Assembly (NCBI RefSeq): GCF_036669915.1
Contig: NC_089325.1
Span: 11,491,231-11,555,230, forward strand
Length of the DNA stretch: 64,000 bases
DNA from: Pocillopora verrucosa
Taxonomy: Eukaryota > Cnidaria > Anthozoa > Scleractinia > Pocilloporidae
Direction: 5' to 3'
The first letter of the stretch is position 1, and each line of letters opens with the position of its first letter. The notes below the pieces were generated by a model. The model ran no database searches, was not told the DNA's origin, and worked only from the letters and a program-made list of their open reading frames with translations. Below, piece after piece: positions 32,108 through 43,460 of the stretch. Position numbers and translations under genes: made by a program.

Positions 32108-35100
32108 ATGAAACCTAGACAGTTTCACTTTGCAACTCTATTATTTCTCATAACGTATTTAATGATCTGTACATCGAATGGATCCCCTCAAGATAAAATG
32201 AACGTTCTCCTTATAGTAGCCGACGATTTTAGACAAGCGCTGGGCAGCTATGGGAATAATGTGGTACAAACTCCGAACCTTGACCAGCTCGCACAACGTT
32301 CGATTCGCTTTGCCAAAGCCGCTTCACAGCAAGCTGTTTGTGGTCCCAGCCGAATTTCATTCCTTACTGGCAGGAGACCAGACACAACAAAGCTTGTTTA
32401 CAACAAAAAACTTACCTACTGGAGGGTGAATGCTGGAAATTTCACTACTTTACCACAACACTTCAAGGATAGTGGTTATTTTACCGCTTCTTCAGGAAAA
32501 GTCTTTCACCCAGGTATACCAGAATGTGATAAACCGCATGTTGCAGCCACATTTCGAGCTAAATTATTTACCCATGTTCCGTTACACTTTTTGTACATTC
32601 TCAGTCCAACTTTCGTCTAAAAATTGAGTTGGCTCCCAATTTTATTTGGGCATACCCGCCATTCTCGACAATGAAAAAAAAGGGTGGGTATCCTCCAACT
32701 GTATTATTCCACAGACCCCTAATAGAACAGATCCCCAGATTCCAATATTTACATCTACTACGTAGAACTGGGTGAAATATCAGAATTTTTCCTGTTTCTG
32801 AGACAAGATGTCTTTGCTGCACGCAGTATAAAGAATAGTATCGCCATTTTTATTTCTTTAATGGTTTTACCTACTTTTCTCATTAGTATTGTCTACCATT
32901 AACCCTTTACGCCCTAACATCAGAATGCATATTCTCCATACTGCTTATATATACTTTTCCTAAAGTGCTGACAAGGAGAATTCGCTCAACAATCAAGAGC
33001 TTCTTTATTTGGTGATCATTTCCTTTATTTTCCTGATCTCAAATGAATGACTCAGCAGTATAATTGTAAGGAGAAACTAGATGCTGGTCACTCTCAGGGT
33101 TTAAAGGCTTAAATCACCCCCAGTATATGAAGCTGTATTACTGAATACTTTTTATCCCCGATGATGATGTAGATCGGCAAAAGCTTGGGAGCTTATTCAT
33201 CAGTAGCTTAAGGCTTAATTTAAAACCATTATGTATAATTATGGAATGCTACTGTGGGATAACTTGCAACAGTCACATAAAATTTCTTTTGTTTTATTCA
33301 AGATAACAATGTCGGCATAGAAACCACAGGTTTTATACCAACTCTTCCCTCGATTTGAAAATTTCATTTTGTGTCCACATAATAAACAGATCTATCATAT
33401 TGTGTTACTTACATCTGATGATATCAACGATGAAACATAAAATTTTTAGCCGTGCACGGCATGTATATCCTATATAAATTAAAATAAAAATTTACATTGT
33501 ACCCTGGTCGTTTGTTTCAGGAAAAGCATCAAACTCTACTGATGACTATCCATATAGTTGGACCATTCCACCTTATCATCCTTCAACTCACGAATACAAA
33601 AATGCACCGGTGAGTTTGTTAAGAATTGCTGAATATTAGAATCCTTTATAAATGGAACTCCAAATATTTTTTAGGAAGAGGTGGGAAACTCATGGTTATC
33701 TTCATGTTCAAAGGTATAAACTGGTTGTATTTCGAGCTAGCATTTGTGGCAGGAACCAAGACTTTTATCAGGATTCTTTATGTCTGATAAAGCAAAAAAA
33801 AATTGCTGCAATCCTTCACCTTGTCTTTTCAGACCTCATGGCATCAAAATGTCCTGTAGGTTGTTTAATATTCCCTCAAGAGGAGTGGTCCTGTCTTTAT
33901 ATGTTAGATTGCTAATTATCTTCTGGTTACACCGTTATTCACAAGTTGTTTCTGCATACTAACCTCATGCTATTCTTTCTCTCTTTCTTTTTCTTCCTTC
34001 CTTTCTTCCTCTTCCTTCATTCCTTCCTTTCTTGCTTTATTTTACTTGGTTGTCCTCTTAATAGGTATGTCCAAGTGTAGATGGTCAACTACACACCAAC
34101 GTTGTATGTCCAGTCGATGTTAAAAAGCAACCAGAGGGAACATTGCCAGACATTCAGAGCACTCAATATGCTTTAAATTTCTTAAAAAATTACACTGATT
34201 CAAACAACAACAACCAGCCGTTCTTCCTGGCTGTTGGTTACCACAAGCCGCACCTCCCTCTGAAATATCCTAAAGAGTTCCTCGACATGTACCCCATAGA
34301 GGAGATTGACATAGCAGCAAATCCCGAACTTCCCTTTGATTTGCCGCCAGTGGCATATGAACCGTGGACTGATCTGCGATGGAGAGATGACATTGCAGCA
34401 CTAAATCTGAGTTTCCCATATGAACCCATTCCAGATTTTTATGCCAAAAGGATCATACAAAGTTACTATGCTGCAACAACCTATATGGACAGTCTAGTCG
34501 GACAGTTACTGACAGCTTTAGACGAGTATGGTCTTACAGGCAATACAATTGTGAGCTTCATTGGAGATCATGGTAAGATAAAGGATTGGGCCTCTTTGGT
34601 TTATAACTTCATAAAGGGAAAGACAAGCTTGGCACTAATAGCTTTATTTTTGAGAACTACTGCTCTCACTGATTGTTCATGCGTGGTTTGAAGTTGTCTC
34701 ACATTATTGTAAATAATTCATTATTATTAATTAACTTCTCACTGATTTGCAATTACTTCACCATTTAAAATCCAGTGGTGATTAACGTGTAACTTCTCCC
34801 TATGATATCCAACATTATCCGGCAAACAGGAAATGACAATACTTTAACTTACCAGGTAAAAGTTATTGTTGTCATTTGACTCCTTTTTCCTGTAGCTAAT
34901 TTACTAGGAAATGTGCAGCAGTTAGAAGGGAGACTTAACAATCAGATCTTAGGAGTCAAAGGGTGAAATGTGATCAACTGGGTGGATAAGTAGTAGAGTT
35001 TGAAAAAGCCTCTTCTCTTTTCCGACAAAAGCAGATTTACCTGTCAGTCAAGAAGTACTCACTCATCAATGAGATTGAATCTGACGAAGTAGGGACATGG

Positions 35101-37194
35101 GCAATAAATATGGGAATTAATGAAATTTTTTTAGACAACCTGCTGATTTTAACTGGGTTTTTTATTTGTTTTGTTTTCTGTTTTTTTTATTACTGATCTG
35201 AATCTTGTATGAAGCAGTAACACACTTTTGCTTAATTATCCTTGCATTCATGTGTATACTCAATAAGTTCTGCCCTCAAATATCCACGCTATGGATGAGT
35301 TAAAATGATTTATTTCTTATCATTGCCCTTGCACTTTCACTTCAATGATACATGGTACTAGGAGCAGGGAAACTATCAACACTGAAATTAAAAAAGATAA
35401 TTCACTCTATGATTTAAATTGAAATGATTAAAACAAAAAACTACTTGATTGCAGGTTTTGCATTGGGTGAACATCAGGAGTGGTCAAAGTACAGTAACTT
35501 CAGAGGAACCACAAATGTACCCCTAATAATCCATGTACCTGGTATGACTGACAACAGAGACCATGGAGGCTCAGGAATTGTATCTGATGCTCTTGTAGAA
35601 TTAGTGGACTTGTTTCCAACTCTTTCAGAACTGGCTGAGCTGAAAGTGCCAGGTAAACACCTACTTCTGGTCACATGAATTGATTACGTTTAGTTGTATA
35701 GACAAGTAGTGCGTAATGCACTAACCAATTAAAAGCTTCAACATCCCCCATATCTTCCCTCCCCCTTCCAAGCAATCCACTGGCATTTGACTGTGGCTCC
35801 TGCCTTGGGGGGGGGGGGGGTGAAGAATTTGAACCCTGCCTGAGTTGGAGGGGGATTTGAACTGGGACTGTCAAGTCTTTCTAGCACAATAAAAATGTTA
35901 AATACTTTCTCCTACGTCGGTCTTTAAAGGTAAAAAGTACACCTTTGTGAGAGTGGCTCAGAAGAATCAATACTGAAATTTAAGTATGAAAATATTTCAC
36001 TAAGAAAAATATAAATTCTGAACGGATAATGAATATCAAGATTTCAGTAGAAAAATGCGAGAAAGAATCTCTTTAAAGCTGACTCTACAGAAGGGTATAG
36101 GATTGAAAAACTAAATGAAGTTCTAAATCTTCTGGCAGATCTTTGCCCAGATGACTCTTCAAACATCACTCTGTGTTCAGAGGGTCTCAGCTTTGCTCCT
36201 CTTTTGAAGAATTTAGACATGCCATGGAAAAAGGCCATCTTTAGCCAACATCCAAGGTAAAAAGAAAGATTCATTGTAATTAATTTAGCACCGAAATAAT
36301 ACTACTTATAAAACGCCTTCCCAAATAACGAATCTATCATCGTATTGGAGGCATAGGAAATTACAGCAAAGACTCAAGGTAGTTCAATCCTTTTCATTCT
36401 GGAAATTATTAAGACATAACTTCTGCTGAAGATTTTTAAAACATTAGCCAGCCAACTGGTTTTAAAAAAGTAAAGAACACATGAGGTACATTTACCTGTT
36501 AAACCCAGCTTGGGTGTCATATTGATCTAACACCAAATGATTTCACCTAATTAGAAAGGAATTAAAGTGGAGAGAGTGAAAAGTTAAACATTTTGAATGA
36601 GAGGGTCATAGCTCTCCAGTTCAATTTTTTTTAGTGCTCAACCCTTGGATCTCTAAGAGTGACTAGCATCTAATTTCTCCTTACATTATCACCCCTGAAT
36701 CACACATCAAGGTCACAATAGCGAAGGAAATGTTTCCTAAAGAAGCTCTTGATTGTTAAACAAATTCCCCTTATCAGCACCTTTGGAAATGCTGAGGAAC
36801 AGTATGGAGAATACGCATACTGATGTTAGGGTGTTAAGGATTCAAATTAAACCTAGGTGTTCCATTGTTTTTCATCATTGATTTTGGATTCAATCTCAAA
36901 TTCGTTGATCTTGTGCTCAGACCATCAGATGAACCACAACAAAACTCGTGTGCGCCTACGCTTTCTGAGATTACAATTATGGGATACTCCATGCAGACAA
37001 GTTCTTACCATTATGCTGAGTGGATACAATATGACCATGAAACACAGAAGGGGAACTGGTCGAACGTACATGCCAGGGAATTATACTTAGGTCCTCGGGA
37101 TGACGTGAATGTTGCTTCCGTACCTTCTCTATCGAATCTGGTCCAGGATTTGTCAGATCAGTTGAGGAAAGGCTGGAGAAATGCTTTACCATAG
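32108..37194 (+). CDS. Iduronate-2-sulfatase-like, copy B (complete, 6 exons)
   Basis: Exons 32108-32513, 33521-33609, 34065-34572, 35455-35652, 36139-36256 and 36921-37194 total 1593 nt (530 aa). Phase closes and no stop interrupts. The protein is close to copy A, with a shorter signal region and an earlier stop: copy A adds seven residues at the C-terminus. Active-site residues are kept: D39-D40, formylglycine Cys78 in CGPSR (still C-x-P-S-R), KVFHPG, GYHKPH, GDHG and the Lys in [10 protein letters not shown]. One change next to the metal site is notable: GDHGWALGEH of copy A and human IDS is GDHGFALGEH here. Introns align with those of copy A, so this is a DNA-level tandem duplication. Same predicted lysosomal role; substrate preference may have shifted. 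Confidence 0.93.
32901..33111 (-). mobile_element. MITE family A copy (sulfatase B intron 1)
   Basis: AACCCTTTACGCCCTAACAT to CTCAGGGTTTAAAGGCTT; about 211 bp. It is orthologous to the reverse copy at 22803-22995. Confidence 0.7.
33971..34040 (+). repeat. Expanded polypyrimidine tract before sulfatase B exon 3
   Basis: A C/T-only microsatellite (CTTT, CTTC, CCTT units) lies about 25 bp upstream of the exon 3 acceptor. Copy A has a shorter CTTT run at the same position (about 23850-23875). Confidence 0.75.
34737..34966. mobile_element. MITE family C copy (sulfatase B intron 3)
   Basis: The paralogous partner of 24555-24780, with AACTTCTCCCTATGATATCC and GGAAATGTGCAGCAGTTAG. It ends TCTTAGGAGTCAAAGGGTGA with no family B element attached, so it is the empty-site reference for 24780-24975. 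Confidence 0.65.
36640..36842 (+). mobile_element. MITE family A copy (sulfatase B intron 5)
   Basis: AACCCTTGGATCTCTAAGAG to TTAGGGTGTTAAGGATT; the paralogue of 27210-27413. Confidence 0.7.
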
Positions 37195-37916
37195 AACAGT
37201 TACGTTAATGCATGAATTACACATAATATATTTAACCCCTGTGCTTTGTAGTTGGCTTAAAGCCTTGTTTCCTAATTTGGGGAGATTCCCAAATGATCAG
37301 GAAATTTTTGCAGTAATCAATTTCCAAGAATATCATAAGTAGTAGACTGACTAGGAAATGTATGCAAACAATGTTATTCAACAAGGTTATTAGCTTCTAA
37401 AGAAAGTATTTTACTGTGTCGACATGAAAAGGAAACAATTTCAAGGTAATCCACACACCTACCCATTGTCTAAGGTCCGTAAACTGCCATAGCAAATGTT
37501 GTCGAGCTGATTACTCATGGTATTCTTGCATTAGCCTCAGTCAAAAGTCTGATAGACAAACTACAACCAGGCATTTACCCTGGATCAGAGCAAATTTGCT
37601 TCAAAGATGGGCCAATGCTTGAAATGTCAGCTTTCAAAATTTGCCATATCAGTTCACGTACCTTGATCCTTTTAACTGCAGATGAAATAGAATGTTACAG
37701 CCATGTACTGGATGACAACGTATGTACACAGAGGGTAACTTGTATCGCATTGAAGCAATATTTAATTCAAAGGTGAAATGACTGTTTACAGCTAAATAAA
37801 TACAAATACAGTGGCCAAAGTTGTGTTAACATTACTGTACGAAAATTTATTTATTTTAGAGTCCCTGCGTTGATCTTTATTAACAACTGGATAAATTTAT
37901 AGACAGCATAAAAAAG

Positions 37917-39387
37917 TTACTGCATGTGACCAAACAGACCTAAACATCTAACAGGCTGGTTTAAATAGTGATATCTAGAAATTGTTTTGATTGCATTAGT
38001 TTCTTGAACTTCTTCACTGTGCATGTCAACATCACCGTCCTTAGCAGAGACAACTGTTGTAGCTTGTGCTTTCAAAATGTTCATGATTAACATGCTCATT
38101 CTGGAAACCATTTGCACTGTCTGTCCACTGATTTTCACCATTTGAAATGTGCAGATTGTGATTAACACCATTTGGAATAAGTATCTCATAATGATCAAGA
38201 TTTTCCACAACACCTTAAATTGACATAAAATTACATTTGTTTCAGTGTCCTAAGCAGTAACAGGTTATTTTTTTCCTGTTTTTGACAGCACGTTGGGAAA
38301 TGTATAGAGAACAGTATGGAGAATATGCATACTGACAGGTGTCAAAAGGTTAAGCCTTAAGATCTCAGAAAAAGTTAACTCATCCCACAAAGTCTGTTTA
38401 GAATTGGGATAGTCCTGTGAGATAAAACGCATCATTCCTGGGTCTTTATACTTGCTCTGTGTGGTCTCCATCATCTAGCAATCTTTTACTTTTTCTCTGA
38501 CTGGACTCTTGAATTTAAGATAACTCACCATTCGTGAAGAAATAAATGGGTAAAAAGGCTGATGTTGTTATATATGCAAAACTACTATACATTAAAAGTG
38601 TTAAGATGCACAAGTTTAAACTCGCCGCAAATTTTATCACACCGCGACGTTTTTGAAAGGGAAATGTTTGGAGATTACGTAAATGACCAAAGTATGTTTT
38701 TGCAAAAGCAGTAATATACCAAGAAAAAGTCAAGACGGACAAACTCTCGATATATTGAGCACAAAGATGAGAACGACGCCACTCTGGCTTCTAAACTGTA
38801 TTTCAGTATTTACAGTAAAGCGGAAATGCACGAAAAAGATCGATGTTGTTGCCACCTTGCTTGTATTTGGGGTTAGTTATTAGCAACCGACACTGAAGAC
38901 CACATGGACGATATTGCTACAGGAACTCGACAGTTCGTCAGAAAGAACACAGCTTTTTTGATGTTATCAGCCCAGCTTAGATCAAAGTAAGGGTAGGATG
39001 CGAAATAAACTACTAACCATTGCAGAATGACCAATCAGCTATTCCGTTGGAGACTCGAAAGTGAAACGGACTGACTTTTCGATCTGGAATGGCATACGGA
39101 AAATGAGTCTCAAAGGTGTTTGAAAAATTCAGGGTGAATCATGCTTAATTTTGAAGCTCATCTTTCCAAAATAACCTGCCCAGTGTATTGGTGTCCACAT
39201 AAGAAATTGATCCCGAGCATTAATTGAGCGAAAAACTGCTAACTTGGATGGTTGAATAGGTCAAACTAAGTATATCGCCATCTCGACAAGCTCTGTGTAC
39301 TGGAGGAAGCGGGTATTCCGACCGAGGGCAGCGCAAAGTACACCAGTTAAACTGTTGTTTTATTTGAAAACCATAGTCAGCTTCCGT
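37917..39387 (-). pseudogene. ANKRD10 pseudogene (exons 2-4 deleted)
   Basis: Remnants match the live gene at 43461-47436: exon 1 at 39387-39162, exon 5 at about 38490-38400 and exon 6 at 38213-37917. Lesions are visible against the live copy. The start ATG is ACG (39385-39387). An 8-bp deletion shifts the frame in exon 1. The exon 1 donor GT is AT. Exons 2-4 are gone. Exon 5 has lost its acceptor and carries a stop. A 2-bp deletion in exon 6 gives an early stop, after which the other frame recovers the normal C-terminus ending in HMQ. A residual exon 1 frame still reads PLPPVHRACRDGDILSLTY. No function as a protein is expected; transcription from the copied promoter is possible. Confidence 0.88.
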
Positions 39388-39733
39388 ATTCAACGCTTCA
39401 GACTCCAGATTAAGCGCAAAAACGAAACAAATGCGGAGAGTGAGAGTCAACACTGGACACAAAGTAAAATTTGAACGCACTACCGAATTGGAGAAACTTG
39501 AGGACCATGCGGCGAGACGGAAGTCAATCTCCTTACGAGAAGCCAATCAGATAGGGGCAATATTCTCAGTGAACCCATCAGAGCAGTGGAGGGAAGGAGA
39601 ACCATTTGAAAATTTCAAGGTGGATTGCCTACGTCCGGAAAACGTCCGGCCGAAGTGCAGTTGAATTTAGGAAGGAGTTTTTAAACGGCTTTACTGGAGA
39701 GCGCCAAAGCTCAGAAGTTTGACCAAACTAACC

Positions 39734-39796
39734 ATGGTGAGCTGCGATAACAATCAAATCACGAGTAGAGACATGATCAATATCTCCACCAAATAA
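39734..39796 (+). pseudogene. Jupiter/HN1 exon 1 pseudogene remnant
   Basis: It starts ATGGTGAGCTGCGATAAC, matching the live exon 1 at 47837-47892 (ATGGCGAGCTGCGATAAC). The live donor AAG/GTAAGTT-type context has become AAATAAGTTG: the donor is lost and an in-frame TAA follows. No copy of exon 2 exists on this side. Confidence 0.8.
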
Positions 39797-40460
39797 GTTG
39801 TCTTCAGCTTTTTCAAACGGTTTTCTACGAAGCAGACCTGTAGGTTATGTAAATTAAATTTGTTATTGATAAAGAACTCTTAAAAAGCGTCGAATTCTGA
39901 GATTGTATGGCACTTGCTAGCTCGATTAAACTCTCAAACTATATCTTAAATACACATTCAGATGCTTTAAATTTTGGATTAGGTAGATGCATTAATGCGG
40001 AAAACCTTGCCACGTTTTCTTTCCGTACGCGCGGTTTCTACCTCAAACAAATTGAACAAAGCGATTTATTCTGCCGCTGGAAAAAACAGATCTGTTTGAT
40101 TCTTCGAAGTAAAACTGTACCCCCCATTTAGTCATGGTTGAAGGAAACTCTATCTTTTTCGTTAGGTCTACTTTTTCCATTTGAACGCCCGCAATATAGA
40201 AAGCAATTATTTTACCACGTGTATTTGAAAGGCCGATCCACGAAGCCATAAATTATTAACTGCCTCGAAGGCAAATTTTGACATCTCATGTGTTTTACTT
40301 GGCACACGCTGAAGTGTAGTCCGTAATTTTGGTATACGTTGTTGCAAAAAGCTGTTAGGTGTAAATATTAAACTTATGGGCTAAGATCGTTCGGATGATG
40401 ATTTCTACTAAGCAAACACTCTAACAAAAAGCATAAAGGGGATTAAAGCGAAATTTGCTA

Positions 40461-40995
40461 CAATGGAACCTCGATTTAACGAAACTCTTCAAAGTGAAGT
40501 CCTTGGTATTACGAACGATACTCTTCAGCCCGGCTAATTTTCCAGTAAAAAGTGTATGGGGAAAAATCCTCAAAATAACAAAATCCTCGTTATAACAAAC
40601 ACGATCGTCACGTGACAAATACAAATGCGAGAAAATCGACAAGAATCAATCCTCGTCGTTTCTCCGTTTCTCTTACCTGCTTTAAAAAAGTAAAGACCTG
40701 TTCAGTATATGTAGCTTCATATGGACATTAAAGCACAAATGTTATTTACAGTAATCGTTCTTATCCCAAAATGCTGGGTAGCGCGACGTCACTCCACAAA
40801 AAAAGATATTAATAGTAATAATAATAATCATCATCATCATAAAAAATTTAAAGTAATTATTAACCAGTCCTCGATATAACAATTGGTTGTTTTTCTGCAA
40901 ATTCGTTAAATCAAGGTTTTGGACATAACAAAGCCTCAATTTAACGAACCAATTTCCCCAGTCCCTTGCCACTTCGTTAATTCGAGGTTCCACTG
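40461..40995. mobile_element. Pogo/Tigger-like MITE with TA target duplication
   Basis: 535 bp with terminal inverted repeats CAATGGAACCTCGATTTAAC and, at the other end read inverted, CAGTGGAACCTCGAATTAAC, flanked by TA on both sides. It contains more internal copies of the motif (CCTCGATATAAC, GCCTCAATTTAACGAA). No transposase is encoded. The paralogous site near 48774 lacks it (GCCATTGATTTG against GCTA-element-TATTGAATG), so it inserted after the duplication. Confidence 0.8.
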
Positions 40996-41014
40996 TATTG
41001 AATGCTAAATTTGA

Positions 41015-41642
41015 ATAAATTCTTGTCCCATAGAAACAAAAGGCCTGAAGGGATACAACCAAACTTTTTCTTGGCTGTGCGCATTCATAATCCTGAGTTA
41101 CACAAAAAGGTCGATGGTATCCAACACTCGATTGCGAAATATGATGAGAAACTGAGGCCAACTACTATCTCCTCTGAAAAATTGCATGTTTCCCTTATGG
41201 TCATGCGCCTTGAGAATGCTGAAGAAATCCAGAGAGAGGGAAAAATATTACATCAGTGCAAGACACCTGTGGAAGCCATCGCAGCCAAAAGTGCAATGAC
41301 ATTAAGATTCTCTGGTCGTGGCCACTTTGGGCATCAATTTCTCTATGCAAAACCTGATGTAAAGGAAACAAATTTTTTAGAATCAGTTGAGGAAACTGTG
41401 CGCAAAATATTTACAATAGAAGGAATCCCTTCGACTGATTCTCGAGTACACACCTCAATTGAGCATCATGAAAATAGATGAGAAAAAGTTTAAGAGGAAT
41501 GTGGTCTGGGAAATCCCTGAGGAGAGTTATGCTAGATAGATCAATGTCAAGTTTGGGGAAGAGCCAGTTACAGCTTTGCACTCATGTACAATGGAAGAAC
41601 CGAAAGATGAAGATGGGTTTTATGGGTGTGTGGCAGTTCAGT
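41015..41642 (+). pseudogene. AKAP7-like 2H phosphoesterase pseudogene fragment
   Basis: It corresponds to residues about 315-525 of the gene at 16170-17768; the first 310 codons are absent. The frame is open to a point after IPSTDSR, where the loss of one or more bases shifts it. In the next frame homology resumes as EYTPQLSIMK and IPEESYAR, then a TAG replaces the Ser-Trp region before KFGEEPVTALHSC. The first motif is H-V-S rather than H-V-T, and the second catalytic His is Gln (PQLS). So it has a truncated start, a frameshift, an internal stop and a lost active site. The 3' flank is also copied. Confidence 0.88.
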
Positions 41643-41741
41643 GACATTTGGTGACTCAGATGAAAAATCTTCCAGTTGAACAGAAAAGAAAAAAACAAAG
41701 TTAGTAACGTCAAAGGGAAGTCAAATAATAAACAATAATCT

Positions 41742-41820
41742 TGGCCATGCTTTGAAATAGGATCTCGCCACCCAGAGAACAGCGTTCTGGCTATAAGGCC
41801 ACCATGTCTGCAATAGAGTG
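41742..41820 (-). repeat. tRNA-derived sequence, duplicate of 17837-17911
   Basis: Same order of landmarks as in the parent flank: CTCGCCACCCAGAGAACAGC and TGGCTATAAGGCCACCATG. The B-box is worn here. Confidence 0.45.
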
Positions 41821-42330
41821 CATTAGGGTAGTCCAAAAAGAACAGGATTCCATCAGTATTGCAAAAATGCAGTTTCTTAGTTACATATCCTAGTAAATTA
41901 ATCTCTACTTTCAATAGTGTGCTTCTTTTAATTACACTATTTTAAGACTGGGAAGGTACAGGTGGGCATAATTTAATGTATATCAAAGCGCTCACATAAA
42001 ATAGTTTATTTTTTTCCTAGAGCAAACTGATTCTTTTTTATTAATTATCATCACTGAACCAATAAATATCTAAGAGAAAAGAAAGATTATAACAACTCTG
42101 GGTCTTAGACAGAACTAGTCCAATTTTATTAAATCACTTAAGGTCAATCCTCTGAAATAGAACCTGCAAATATATTTTTGTAAAACTTTGCCTTTTGGTC
42201 GTTCATCTCATAGGAACATAAATTTTGAAATTAGAAAGGGGGAGGGGGGTAATAAGTATGCAGCCTATAGAGTTCCAATAATATTATACAAAATATATTT
42301 AATATATTTCCAAAAATTGTTCATGGTACG

Positions 42331-42894
42331 CATCAAGAAAGTATAAACATTTTCAACTTTCTGGACTTGTAGCTAACAATCTCAGTCTTCATTTGTAGCA
42401 AAAATCTGGGATAACCAGGCTCAAGGTATAATTTTTTTTACTCTATCCCAAATTAGAAACTTTGATTACAATTAGCATCCTCCAGCCAGTAAAGTTTTAT
42501 CGAAGTGTTTTCTATAATCTGACAAACCAGTTACAACCAGAAGAATTTCAGTTTATTTTACCAGAAATTTACAATTATCAAATACATTTTGAGAACCTTT
42601 CCCTTAGGTGTTAATAATTTCATGTAGATAGAATATTGCATTAAGTTGTTATATTACGAAATTGAAAGATTTAGAACATTTTTTTCAAGCACAGTAAATG
42701 CAATTAAATTCATAAATCATTTTTTAAAATGATTTATGAATAAAATTAAATGAATTTTTAAATTCATAAAAGTATGTTTAAAAAAAAAACAAAGGAACAG
42801 AGTGGCCACACTTAAGTTGGCAGTCAACTTTAAATTAAGGAACATTTTTTCAGTGGTCAATTGCCAAGTTGCCACATGACATTATGTTCACTGG
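42331..42894. other. Spacer between dead AKAP7-like copy and ANKRD10 unit
   Basis: A/T-rich, with a short inverted repeat near 42710-42760 (TTCATAAATCATTTTTTAAA and AATGATTTATGAATAAAA). No gene seen. Confidence 0.4.
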
Positions 42895-43460
42895 ACTGAA
42901 AATGTATGCAAACAATGTAATCCAACAAGGCTATTAGTTTCTAAAGAAAGTATTTTGCTGTGTTGACATGAAAAAGAAATAATTTCAAGGTTATCCATGC
43001 AACAACCTGTTGTTTAAGGTTCATAAACTGCCATAGCAAATGTTATCAAGCTGATCACTGTATTCTTGCATCAGCCTAAGTCAAAAGTCTGATAGACAAA
43101 CTCCAACCATACATTTGCCCTGGATCAGAGCAAATTTGTTTCAAAGATGTGCCAATGCTTGAAATGTCAACTTTTCAAAATTTCTGATATCAGTTCATGT
43201 ACCTTGATCCTTTTAATAGCAGACAAAGTAGAATGTTACAACTATGTACTGAATGATGATGTATATACACTGAAGGTAACTTGTAACACTTTGAAGCAAC
43301 ATTTAATGCAAAGGTAAAATGGCTTTACAGCTAAATAAATACATATGCAGTGGCCAAAGTTGTGTGAACATTACCATATGGGAATTTCTTCATTTATCTT
43401 AAGAGTTTCTGAGTTGACCTCTATTTACAAATGGATAAATTTATAGACAGCATAAGCTAG

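Larger units (their letters stand above)
37325..40459. repeat. Segmental duplication, dead copy of the ANKRD10-Jupiter locus
   Basis: It aligns with 42895-48774 in the same orientation, but about 2.4 kb is missing at a junction near 38615 (equivalent to about 44265-46655). Shared landmarks include ANKRD10 exons 6, 5 and 1, the divergent promoter, Jupiter exon 1 and a stretch of Jupiter intron 1 (GGCTAAGATCGTTCGGAT). Confidence 0.8.

Noticed and set aside
40742..41161. 139-codon minus-strand frame
   Set aside because: It spans the pogo-like MITE and the antisense of the AKAP7-like pseudogene.
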